A stretch of DNA of 64,000 nt from Sorangium cellulosum So ce56. Lineage in GTDB: Bacteria > Myxococcota_A > Polyangia > Polyangiales > Polyangiaceae. This document shows, piece after piece, positions 51,389-59,414 of this stretch (position 1 is its first letter; each line of letters starts with the position of its first letter). Both the position numbers and the translations under genes were made by a program. The stretch spans positions 1,922,001 through 1,986,000 of the forward strand of contig NC_010162.1 of assembly GCF_000067165.1 (NCBI RefSeq). Reading direction: 5' to 3'. The notes beneath the pieces are model-generated. The model worked only from the letters and a program-made list of their open reading frames with translations. It had not been told where the DNA came from and did not search any database.

Positions 51389-53539
51389 ATGAAGACGGGG
51401 CCTGTCGATCAGGGCACATCGAAGGTGATCGGCGTCGCGTCGGTCTTCCTCGACAACTCCTTCAACGCCACGGCCTTTCGAGGCATGCACCGCGCCGCGC
51501 GCGCCCGGGGCTACGAGCTCCTCGTCATCTACGCGACGCCCCTGCGCGTCTTCGAGCGCGGCGTGGCGCTCCGCCAGGTGGCCGGCTGGATCGCGATGTA
51601 CAACATCGACGGCCTGGAAGAGCTGCTCTCCGATGGGAAGCCGGGCGTCATCTTCTGCGCGCCCCCGCTCGGAGCGCGCTTCCCGGTCGTCCGCGCGGAG
51701 AACCACGATTCGATTCACGTGCTCGTCGATCACCTCATCCGTCTCGGACATCGTCGGATCGCTTACATCGGCATGACGGGATCGGACGATTTCCACGAGC
51801 GGAGCAGGTCATTCGATCAGGCGATGCGCGCCCGCGGGCTCGAGGCCGACCTCAACCTGCTCTCCGAGTTTCACGAGTGTACGATCTTGTATACCGAGCA
51901 GCGCTTCCACGAGCTGTTCGCGCGCAATGGCAAGTTCTGTACCGCGCTCGTGGCGGGCAACGACGAGATGGCGATTGGCGCCATCAACGCGATCCGGGCG
52001 CACGGCTACCGCGTGCCCGAGGACATCGCCGTGGTGGGGTTCGACGATATCCACACCGCCCAGCACTGCGATCCGCCGCTCACCACGGTACGGCAGGACC
52101 CGGCGCTCCTCGGGAGCATGGCGGTCGAGCGGCTCGTCGACTTGCTCGACGGCCTCCCCCCTCGTGAGCTCGTGACCCGCGGTCCGGCCGAGCTGGTGGT
52201 GCGTCGCTCGTGCGGAAGCGGCCGCGCCGCGTGGAACGCCGCGCCGGTCGCGCCAGCGATCGAGGCGTCGGAGGGCGACTGGCAGCAGGCGCTGTCCCGC
52301 CAGATGAGCCTCCTCCTGGATGGGTGGGAGCGCCCGCTGTCCGACAGCGCGCCCATCGGCTGGCCCGAGGCGGAGGTGATCGCGCAGGGCCTCGGCGCGG
52401 CGCTCGCCGGGGAGGAGCCGCTGGACGTGGGGACGCTCCAGCGCGCTTTCTCCGCCGGGGTCGCGCAGAACGACAAGATCGAGGTCCTGCTCGCGGCGGT
52501 GAAGCTCGTCGAGCAGACCGCCGCGCGGCGGCTCGCCGGCGCGCCGGAGCCGGAGGCCGCGCGCCGGCTGGAGACGTTCCTCGACCGCGTGCGCCTCGCG
52601 CAGCAGCGGGCCCTCGCCGCGTGGGAGCGGCGGAACGTGAAGAGCCTCGAGCGGCTGGTCCGCGCCAAGGTGCACATGAGCAGGCTCCTCGCCTCGAAGC
52701 ACGCTTGGACCGAGGAGCGCTTGGAGTGGCTGGCGCAGACCTCGATTGGCGTCGGGGGCATCGCGCTCTGGGCGGACGCGTCGGACAAGGCCGAGCCGGA
52801 GCTCCTCGTCCACTCCGTGTATCCGTACGATACCGACCTGACCGCGCTCGTGGGGCAGCGATACCCGGCCCGCCACTTTCCGCCGCCCGCCCTGCGCGCG
52901 GCTGCCTTGCCGGACCAGCCGGGCGGCTATCTCCTGCTGATCCCGCTCGTGAGCGCGAAGCGCGACTGGGGGACTCTGGTGCTGGGAGGGCTGCACCTGG
53001 AGAGCTTCGTGGAGAACCTCCATCCGCTGGCCATGTGGGTGTCGCTCCTGATCGCCGCGTTCGAGCACCACGACATGGAGGCCTCGCTGCAGGCGGAGCG
53101 CGACATGCTGGCCGCCGCCTACGAGCGCGAGCGCGCGCTGGCGAGCACGGTGCGGGAGCTCGGCTGTCCCGTCATCCCGCTGTTGCCCGGGGTGCTGCTC
53201 ATCTCGCTGATAGGCGCGATCGACGCCGCGAGGGCGCAGCAGATCATGGAGGCCGCGCTCTCTGGCGTCGCGCGAGAGGGAGCCCGGTGGGTGCTGCTCG
53301 ACGTGACCGGCGTGCCGTTCGTCGACGAGGCGATCGCGGCGGCGCTGGCGCAGACGGCGCAGGCGACCCGGCTGCTCGGTGCGCGCGTGAGCCTCGTCGG
53401 CGTCGGGCCCAGGATGGCGCAGGGCATGGTCGGCCTCGGGATCGATCTGCACGACATATCCATCTTCCAGTCGCTGGCCGCCGCCATCAGCGAGCTGACC
53501 AGGCCAGAGAAGAAGACGAAGGCGAGGCGGGCAAAGTAG
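51389..53539 (+). CDS. LacI-like ligand-binding domain fused to STAS, second copy
   Basis: A 716-residue paralogue of the gene at 33086. Residues 10-275 form a LacI/GalR effector domain (VIGVASVFLDNSFNATAF, HLIRLGHRRIAYIGMTG, DIAVVGFDDIHTAQHCDPPL) with no HTH in front. A helical part, a GAF-like part (about 430-560) and a STAS domain (589-700, WVLLDVTGVPFVD) follow. DVTG keeps the first STAS phospho-acceptor; the second position reads LVGVGP and lacks the Thr. ATG 51389 is chosen; a GTG at 51347 would add 14 residues. The protein should link a small ligand to an anti-sigma-type partner switch. The array at 51262-51291 probably controls it. Confidence 0.85.
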   Translation: MKTGPVDQGTSKVIGVASVFLDNSFNATAFRGMHRAARARGYELLVIYATPLRVFERGVALRQVAGWIAMYNIDGLEELLSDGKPGVIFCAPPLGARFPVVRAENHDSIHVLVDHLIRLGHRRIAYIGMTGSDDFHERSRSFDQAMRARGLEADLNLLSEFHECTILYTEQRFHELFARNGKFCTALVAGNDEMAIGAINAIRAHGYRVPEDIAVVGFDDIHTAQHCDPPLTTVRQDPALLGSMAVERLVDLLDGLPPRELVTRGPAELVVRRSCGSGRAAWNAAPVAPAIEASEGDWQQALSRQMSLLLDGWERPLSDSAPIGWPEAEVIAQGLGAALAGEEPLDVGTLQRAFSAGVAQNDKIEVLLAAVKLVEQTAARRLAGAPEPEAARRLETFLDRVRLAQQRALAAWERRNVKSLERLVRAKVHMSRLLASKHAWTEERLEWLAQTSIGVGGIALWADASDKAEPELLVHSVYPYDTDLTALVGQRYPARHFPPPALRAAALPDQPGGYLLLIPLVSAKRDWGTLVLGGLHLESFVENLHPLAMWVSLLIAAFEHHDMEASLQAERDMLAAAYERERALASTVRELGCPVIPLLPGVLLISLIGAIDAARAQQIMEAALSGVAREGARWVLLDVTGVPFVDEAIAAALAQTAQATRLLGARVSLVGVGPRMAQGMVGLGIDLHDISIFQSLAAAISELTRPEKKTKARRAK

Positions 53540-53568
53540 CGCCCGAGGGCGCGCCGAGATCGCTCGAA

Positions 53569-54894
53569 TCACTCCATCAGGAGCCTGGCCGCCGCGCGCC
53601 CGGCGGCCTCGGTCAGCCGCCGCATGTAATCCCAGTTGAGCCGATCGACCCGGTCGCAGCGCTGGTGGTAACAGGGGTTGCCGTCATCGCCGAAGAAGTC
53701 CTGCGATATGGCCACGGCCGGCGCCCCGTAGCGCCAGAACGCCGCGTGATCGCTGCGGTTCGTGCAGGCGTCCACCCGGGTCAGGCCGAGCTCGCCGCGC
53801 GACGCGGCCTCCTCGACCAGCGCGGCCAGATCGGACGACGTGTTCTCGTTGCAGTGGATGACGTGATAGTGCCCGTCGTCGTTGGAGTCGTAGCCTGTCA
53901 TCTCCAGATCCAGGACGCCGACCACCTGATCCATCTGCCCGCTCCGGTAGAGCTTGCTCGCGTAGGCCCGTGAGCCGAGGAGGCCGTCCTCCTCTTGATC
54001 GAAGGCGACGACGCGGAGCCCGATGCTCAGCTTCGCGTCCTTCAGCGCGTGGGCGATGGCGAGCGACGACACGATGCCTGAGCCGTCGTCGTCGGCGCCG
54101 GCGTTGCTCATGGAGTCGTAGTGCGCCGAGAGGATGAGGACGCGCGACGGATCGGCGCCGGGCCTGTCCGCCGTCAGGTTGACGCCCTGGCTCCAGCCGC
54201 TTTGATAAGCGTGCTCCTCGACGGTGAACCCGATCGCCTCGTATTGCTGGCGCATCCAGGCGCGGGCGAGCGCGCGTCCGTCCTTGGAGCCGCGCTCGCG
54301 GATGACCGCCGAGCGGCCGCCGACGGTCACGGGCGCGGCGCCGGAGAGCTCCTTGAGCCGCGCCTCGAGGAACGCGGCGTCGATGTGGATCTCGGGGAGC
54401 TCGGCGGCGTCGCCGCCGAGCCGCGCGCGCGTCCCGGCCGGAGCGCGGGTCCCCTGTCCGGCCGGAGCGCGCGACAGGGCCACCTCGTGCGCCCCGATCG
54501 GTTCCGCGTGAAGGCGGTGCGAGCCGAGCCAGTCATGGGGGTCGCGGCCCGTCGGGACGGCGACGGCGGCGATCCCGCCGACGCGCGCGCGCTCGCCCGG
54601 GAGCGCCGCGCTGGGCAGCGGCCCCTCCACGAGGTAGAGCGAGGCCCCGCGCTCTTCTCGCAGAGTGACGCTCTGCCAGGCGTCATCGACGCTGGCGCGG
54701 GTCACGACGACCTGGCCAGTCTCCGTCGCGAGCCGGTTCAGGAACGTGCTGACCGTATCCTTGCCCACGTGCGAAACGTGGATCTCTCCGGCCGCCGGCG
54801 CGCCCGGATCTCCGGACGCGCACGACGTCGAGACGAGCGCAAGGGCGGCCCACAGCGCGGCGACGGCGCACGAACGATTGCGGCAGGTTGTCAT
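53569..54894 (-). CDS. M28-family zinc aminopeptidase, lipoprotein
   Basis: A 441-residue exported peptidase. A signal peptide ends in lipobox VSTSC. The C-terminal catalytic domain (about 210-441) has the M28 metal ligands and catalytic acids in order: LSAHYDSM (His, Asp), NAGADDDGSG (Asp), FDQEEDGLLGS (Glu-Glu), DLEMTGYDS (Asp) and RSDHAAFW (His). It should cut single residues from the N-terminus of peptides with two zinc ions. The N-terminal 190 residues are beta-rich and may act as a prodomain. GGAAGA precedes the ATG at 54894; a longer frame to 54945 is less likely. Confidence 0.9.
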   Translation of the reverse strand: MTTCRNRSCAVAALWAALALVSTSCASGDPGAPAAGEIHVSHVGKDTVSTFLNRLATETGQVVVTRASVDDAWQSVTLREERGASLYLVEGPLPSAALPGERARVGGIAAVAVPTGRDPHDWLGSHRLHAEPIGAHEVALSRAPAGQGTRAPAGTRARLGGDAAELPEIHIDAAFLEARLKELSGAAPVTVGGRSAVIRERGSKDGRALARAWMRQQYEAIGFTVEEHAYQSGWSQGVNLTADRPGADPSRVLILSAHYDSMSNAGADDDGSGIVSSLAIAHALKDAKLSIGLRVVAFDQEEDGLLGSRAYASKLYRSGQMDQVVGVLDLEMTGYDSNDDGHYHVIHCNENTSSDLAALVEEAASRGELGLTRVDACTNRSDHAAFWRYGAPAVAISQDFFGDDGNPCYHQRCDRVDRLNWDYMRRLTEAAGRAAARLLME

Positions 54895-55201
54895 GGCGTC
54901 TTCCCCTTTCGGCGACACCGTACGGATCTCAAACGAATTATCCAAGCACTATCTCGCGATGAGTCGAGCTTTGGATCGAGCCGCGTCAAATGCAATGAGG
55001 GACACATGAGCGCTCCACCGGAGCTCTGGAGTCATGGTCCAGCTCGTCAGTCCGTGAGCGATGACGAGGCCGCTCGGCCCGTTCGCGCAGACGCGCGGCC
55101 CGCCGTCCGGCGCTCCAGTCTTCGCGCCGCGTTCCCCTATATCCCAACGTTTACGTGGACGTTTACGTTTACGCTTATGTTCACGTTTACGTTGGTTCGG
55201 G
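54895..55201. other. Intergenic region with hexamer repeat
   Basis: A 307 bp gap between the divergent start of the M28 peptidase gene and the 3' end of nrfA. No gene is supported. It contains the hexamer array at 55147-55194. Confidence 0.6.
55147..55194. repeat. ACGTTT hexamer array, 8 units
   Basis: Eight consecutive hexamers follow the consensus ACGTTT; four are exact and the others differ by one to three bases. The ends CCAACG (55144 on) and CGTTGG form short inverted arms around the array. It is strikingly AT-rich for this genome and lies just behind the nrfA stop codon. Confidence 0.8.
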
Positions 55202-56629
55202 TCACTCCTCGGGCGGGGTTCCGTCTCGCAGCGAGAGCTGCCCTCGCCGGCAGATATCGATGGCGGACGCGAGGATGCGCATCGCCTCCTGCGGCGCGTG
55301 GAAGCCGGACGAGTTCTCCGCCTCGGCGAAGTCGACGAAGAACTGACATTTCCGCTGCGCCGCGCGCGGCCCCGCGAGCGCCTCTTCGGCCATCCCGGCC
55401 TCCTTCGCCCGACGGATGTCGCTGATGAGCGCGGTCACGGCGTCCATCGCCCTGCTCCGCGCCTCGAAATGGCGCGACTGGATCGTCTCCACGCGCTGCC
55501 TGAGCTCGTCCTCGGGCCACTTGTGGCACGTCTGGCACGCGCGGTTCACGTTGAGGAGCGGGCTCTGCACGTGGTGATCGCTGATCTTCGTCGCGCCGAC
55601 CCGCTGGTAGGGCATGTGGCAGTCGGCGCAGGCCACGCCGGAGCGCGCGTGGACGCCCTGATTCCACATCTCGAACTCCGGGTGCTGCGCCTTCAGCACC
55701 TTTGCGCCCGACTCCGCGTGCGTCCAGTCCGAGTGGCCGCTCTCCTCGTAATAGGCGTAGATCTCGTCGACCTTGAGGCCCTTCGCCCACGGGTACACGA
55801 GGCGCTTCTCCGGGCCCTTGAAGTAATACTCCACGTGGCACTGGCCGCAGACGTACGAGCGCATCTCCTGGCGCGTGGCCATCGTGTTGACGTCGTAATC
55901 GGCCTCACCCATCGACGCCTTGAGCGCCCGGATGCCCTCGATGAACCCCGGCCGCGTCACCCGGAGCTGCATCGACTCCGGGTCATGGCAATCGATGCAC
56001 GAGACCGGGTGCGTCACCAGCTTGCGCGCCTCGGGGAAGGGCATCTGGTTCATCGCCTCCCACCCGCGCATCAGGTCGCCGCCGCCGAGCTTCTTGTACG
56101 GCACGTACACGGACGCATGGCAGTGAATGCAGGTGCCCGGCTGCTTCGCCGCGATCTGCCGCTCGGTGTACACCTGATCCTCGAGCATGTGGGCGTGCCC
56201 GCGCTCCTCCCGGAAGTCGCGCGCGAAGGCGTAGCCGGCCCACATCGTCTTCAGCCGCCCGTCCTCCTCGAGCTTCGATTGCGCGACCACGCTGCGCGGA
56301 TCGGCCTCCGTCGGCGTGCGCGGCACCGCCTCGCTCCCGCCGAAGCGCGTGCGCTTCTGGTCGACCGTTCGCCGGTAGCCGTCGTACTGGAGGGGGAAGT
56401 TCTTCCCCCAGACGGCCGGGTCGTCTATCGTGTCGTCAAGCTCGACGACGCGATAGAACGGGCTCTTCGCCTCCTGCTTGTGCTCGAAGATGTTCACCAG
56501 CAGCGCGGCGATCCCGGCGGTCGCCGCCGCCGCGGCGAGCGCCGCGAGCGGCAGGTAGCGCCAGCGCGCCGGCGGCCTGCCGGTGGGCGCGCTCTTCTGC
56601 GTGGATCCTTCGTCCTTCGGCTCCGTCAT
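55202..56629 (-). CDS. nrfA: Ammonia-forming cytochrome c nitrite reductase, catalytic subunit
   Basis: A 475-residue pentahaem cytochrome. A membrane anchor or signal segment (about 25-45) is followed by haem sites CIHCH, CIDCH, CGQCH, CADCH and CQTCH. The typical NrfA segments are present: YAFARDFREERGHAHMLEDQ, the catalytic region YVCGQCHVEYYFKGPEKRL and GVACADCHMPYQRVG. NrfA reduces nitrite to ammonium with six electrons in the periplasm. The first site is CxxCH, while most NrfA proteins have CxxCK there to bind the active haem by Lys; a His variant is known from some epsilonproteobacteria. ATG 56629 with GAGGG upstream is preferred to 56638. nrfH lies just upstream. Confidence 0.93.
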   Translation of the reverse strand: MTEPKDEGSTQKSAPTGRPPARWRYLPLAALAAAAATAGIAALLVNIFEHKQEAKSPFYRVVELDDTIDDPAVWGKNFPLQYDGYRRTVDQKRTRFGGSEAVPRTPTEADPRSVVAQSKLEEDGRLKTMWAGYAFARDFREERGHAHMLEDQVYTERQIAAKQPGTCIHCHASVYVPYKKLGGGDLMRGWEAMNQMPFPEARKLVTHPVSCIDCHDPESMQLRVTRPGFIEGIRALKASMGEADYDVNTMATRQEMRSYVCGQCHVEYYFKGPEKRLVYPWAKGLKVDEIYAYYEESGHSDWTHAESGAKVLKAQHPEFEMWNQGVHARSGVACADCHMPYQRVGATKISDHHVQSPLLNVNRACQTCHKWPEDELRQRVETIQSRHFEARSRAMDAVTALISDIRRAKEAGMAEEALAGPRAAQRKCQFFVDFAEAENSSGFHAPQEAMRILASAIDICRRGQLSLRDGTPPEE

Positions 56630-56659
56630 CGATTCCATCCCTCGTGCGGCGGGCGCCCC

Positions 56660-57199
56660 TCAGTGCAGGTGGCCCACCGATTCATGGCAGCGCACGCACG
56701 AGAGCCCCGCGGCGCCGTGGTGCTCGCTGTCGATCGCATCCACGACGTCGCCGTGGCACCCGCGACAGGTCTCCTCCGTGATGCGTAGATTGCTGGGCTT
56801 GATCCGGATCGGATCCGGGAAGCGGCCCGAGGTGAAGGCGAACGAGTGCCAGAACCCGTTCGACGCCTTCGTGGCATATTTCCCCAGGAACGTGTGCGGC
56901 GCGTGACAGTCGTTGCACCCTGCCACGGCCCGGTGGCTGGAGCGCTGCCACCCGGCGAACTGCTCGTTCATGATGTGGCAGTTGGCGCACGCCGACGGAT
57001 CGCTCCCCAGGTACGAGGCCCCCTTCGCATAAACGAAGGTGTACCCGCCGAGCCCGGCGGCCACGCCGAGCGCGACGCAGAGCGCGAGGAGCAAGGCCCC
57101 CGTGGAGCCGCGCCCGCCGCGCGCTCGCTCGCGCGCCGGCGGCTCCGGCGGTTCACCTCGCCGTTGCCCTTCCGTCATGGGATCTTGCTCGTGGGTCAT
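56660..57199 (-). CDS. nrfH: Cytochrome c nitrite reductase, membrane quinol dehydrogenase subunit
   Basis: A 179-residue tetrahaem cytochrome of the NapC/NirT family. After a basic N-terminus one membrane helix (ALLLALCVALGVAAGLGGYTF) anchors it; four haem sites follow: CANCH, CNDCH, CRGCH and CVRCH. SDPSACANCHIMNEQFAGW and KASNGFWHSF are typical NrfH segments. It takes electrons from menaquinol and passes them to NrfA, encoded 30 bp downstream. A second in-frame ATG at 57178 is possible. Confidence 0.93.
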   Translation of the reverse strand: MTHEQDPMTEGQRRGEPPEPPARERARGGRGSTGALLLALCVALGVAAGLGGYTFVYAKGASYLGSDPSACANCHIMNEQFAGWQRSSHRAVAGCNDCHAPHTFLGKYATKASNGFWHSFAFTSGRFPDPIRIKPSNLRITEETCRGCHGDVVDAIDSEHHGAAGLSCVRCHESVGHLH

Positions 57200-57641
57200 C
57201 TGTCGCCGGACCGGTTCATCGATGCTCGATGATCGACCCGCCGCTTTGCAAGGCAGGTGCCGCTACGTCTCGGCCGGAGCGGTGATCGACGGCCCGGCGG
57301 CGGGGAGGAGCCCACTCGGCGCGAAGGGCGACCGCGGGACGCCGCGGCAGGCCGGCGCACGCGGCCGCAAGGCGTGCGCAGCGGCGCAGATTCCGCGCTG
57401 GCGGGCGCTCCCTGCGGCCGCTGTTCCCGCCGCGGCCCGTCTGCGCTAGGGAGCTGGCCAGGAGACGTCACGTGACCGCCCCGCGCGACACGCAGCCAGC
57501 CGCCGCCACGCTTGCGAGAGCAGGCCTGCCTCCGGCGAACCATCGTATCCGGCTGCCGGAGCTCGAGCTCGGCGTCGGCCGAGGGCGTGCCTTCCCGGCG
57601 TTATCGCGTCTACGAGCGCCCGCTCGGAACGAACAGGTGAT
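57200..57641. promoter_or_regulatory. Divergent intergenic region upstream of nrfH and MFS gene
   Basis: No gene is supported in this 442 bp stretch. The perfect 10 bp palindrome GTCACGTGAC at 57467-57476 is the only clear site. No FNR-type half-sites were recognised. Confidence 0.45.
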
Positions 57642-58886
57642 ATGACGACAGCTGCCCCGCACCAGAAGACGCCGTTCACGCCGTACCAGCGGCGGCTGTT
57701 CTGGTTCCTGAGCGTGGCCTCGTTCTTCGAGGGCTACGACTTCCTGGCGCTCACGCAGATATTGCCCAACTTCGGCGCGCAGATGGGCCTCTTGCCCCGC
57801 CACGAGGGGCTGCTCGTCGGGATCATCAACTCGGGCACGATGATCGCGTATCTGCTCGTGCGCAAGGCCGACCAGTGGGGGCGGCGGCGGGTGCTCTCGG
57901 TCACCATCGCGGGGTACACGATCTTCTCCGTGCTGACGGCGTTTGCCCCGAACGTCTATGTCTTTGCCGTCCTGCAGCTCCTCGCGCGCATCTTCCTCCT
58001 CGGGGAGTGGGCGGTCAGCACGGTGTATGCGGCCGAGGAGTACCCGAGCGATCGGCGCGGGATGGTGATCGGCGTCATCCAGGCCTTCTCGAGCCTGGGA
58101 TCCATCGTGTGCGCGGGCGTCGTGCCGCTGCTCCTCGCGACGCCGTACGGGTGGCGCAGCGTGTACCTCGTCGGCGGCATCCCGCTCGTGCTCATCGCGG
58201 TCGCGCGGCGCGGCCTGCGCGAGACGGCCCGGTTCGAGCAGGCGGCGGCCGAGCGGGCGGGGGAGGGGACGCCGCCGTTCACGCGCATCCTGCGCTCGCC
58301 GTACCGCGGGCGGATGCTGCAGCTCGCCTTGATCTGGGGGCTCACGTACGTGTGCACCCAGAACGCGGTGACGTTCTGGAAGACGTTCGCGCTCCGGGAG
58401 CGCGGGCTCAGCGACGGCGAGGTGGGCGGCAGCATCACGTTCGCCGCGCTCGCCTCGATGCCGCTCATCTTCGTCTCGGGCAAGCTGCTCGACGTGGTGG
58501 GCCGCCGCAAGGGCGCGGTGATCATCTATGTGCTGGCGGCGGCCGGCGTGCTCGGCGCTTATTCGCTGGGCTCGCGCGGCGCTCTCACGGCCGCGCTGGT
58601 CTTCGCCATCTTCGGCGCGAGCGGGGTGCTCCCCGTGCTGAACGCCTACATGACCGAGCTCTTCCCCACGCACCTCCGGAGCGACGCGATCGCCTGGTCG
58701 AACAACCTGCTCGGCCGCATCGGCTACATGCTCTCTCCGATCGCCGTCGGCTTCGCCGCGGAGGAGATCGGCTGGGGACCGGCGGTGTCCGCGACGGCGC
58801 TCTTCCCGCTCGTCGCGCTCGCGCTCATCCTGTGGCTCCTGCCGGAGACGCGCGGCAAGGAGCTCGAGGAGACGGCGCGGATATAG
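57642..58886 (+). CDS. MFS transporter, metabolite/organic-acid type
   Basis: A 414-residue transporter with 12 hydrophobic segments. Signature loops include RKADQWGRRRVLSVTIAGY after helix 2, LLGEWAVSTVYAAEEYPSDRRG in the helix 4-5 region and LLDVVGRRKGAVIIYVLAA in the second half, where ELFPTHLRSDAIAWSNNLLG is also typical of the sugar-porter/AAHS/MHS branch. The first helix has FFEGYDFLALTQILP, the pattern of aromatic-acid and organic-acid porters. It lies divergent from nrfHA; the substrate and any link with nitrite reduction are unknown. Confidence 0.88.
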   Translation: MTTAAPHQKTPFTPYQRRLFWFLSVASFFEGYDFLALTQILPNFGAQMGLLPRHEGLLVGIINSGTMIAYLLVRKADQWGRRRVLSVTIAGYTIFSVLTAFAPNVYVFAVLQLLARIFLLGEWAVSTVYAAEEYPSDRRGMVIGVIQAFSSLGSIVCAGVVPLLLATPYGWRSVYLVGGIPLVLIAVARRGLRETARFEQAAAERAGEGTPPFTRILRSPYRGRMLQLALIWGLTYVCTQNAVTFWKTFALRERGLSDGEVGGSITFAALASMPLIFVSGKLLDVVGRRKGAVIIYVLAAAGVLGAYSLGSRGALTAALVFAIFGASGVLPVLNAYMTELFPTHLRSDAIAWSNNLLGRIGYMLSPIAVGFAAEEIGWGPAVSATALFPLVALALILWLLPETRGKELEETARI

Positions 58887-59414
58887 CCTGGTTTCGTGTG
58901 TCGGAGATCCGGCCAAGGGTCGCCGGCACGCCACGAGACGCCAAGAAGAACACAAAAATATTGGCGTCTCGTGGCGCCTTGGCGGTTCCAGCATTCTGGC
59001 AGAGCGGGGTAGGTACCACACCACCGGGCGCTGAGGGCAAACGAGCTGCCTGAGACGTGGTTGCTGTCGGAGGCTCACAGGCTGCGGGCCGGCCCGGCTG
59101 GTGATCGTGTCATGACCGAGCCCGCCCGCGGGGCTCGAGCGGTCGCCGCGGCGCCAGAGCGGTTCCGCACCAAGCAGCAGTTTTGGAGTTCCTGCGGTCT
59201 GGAGCTCGTCATCCGTTAATTTGGTGGGAGCGCTGGGCTGGTCTAGATCCGCCCCGTCCGAACGATCCCGAACGGCCTGTACGGAAGAGCCTCACCAACG
59301 CGTCGTCGCACGTCTGCGTGCGAGCGGCCGAGGTGCGTCCGGAATGCAGACCGCCAAGCCATTCAGGTCGCCCGCGTCGCTCCTATCGACGTCGCGCGCG
59401 AGAAGTCAGCGAAC
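58887..59414. other. Intergenic region upstream of the geosmin/encapsulin genes
   Basis: A 528 bp stretch without a supported gene. It holds the second copy of the dispersed hairpin element and, further right, an AT-richer part around 59170-59230 that should contain the promoter of the geosmin synthase gene; no hexamers were recognised with certainty. Confidence 0.5.
58929..58985. repeat. Dispersed hairpin element, copy 2
   Basis: CGCCACGAGACGCCAA (58929-58944) and its exact reverse complement (58961-58976) surround a 16 bp A-rich loop; the right arm extends to 58985 and is the same sequence family as copy 1. It lies 42 bp after the MFS stop and could also work as a terminator. GGGGTAGGTACCACACCACC follows from 59006 on, as in the degenerate copy at 27339-27413. 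Confidence 0.8.
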
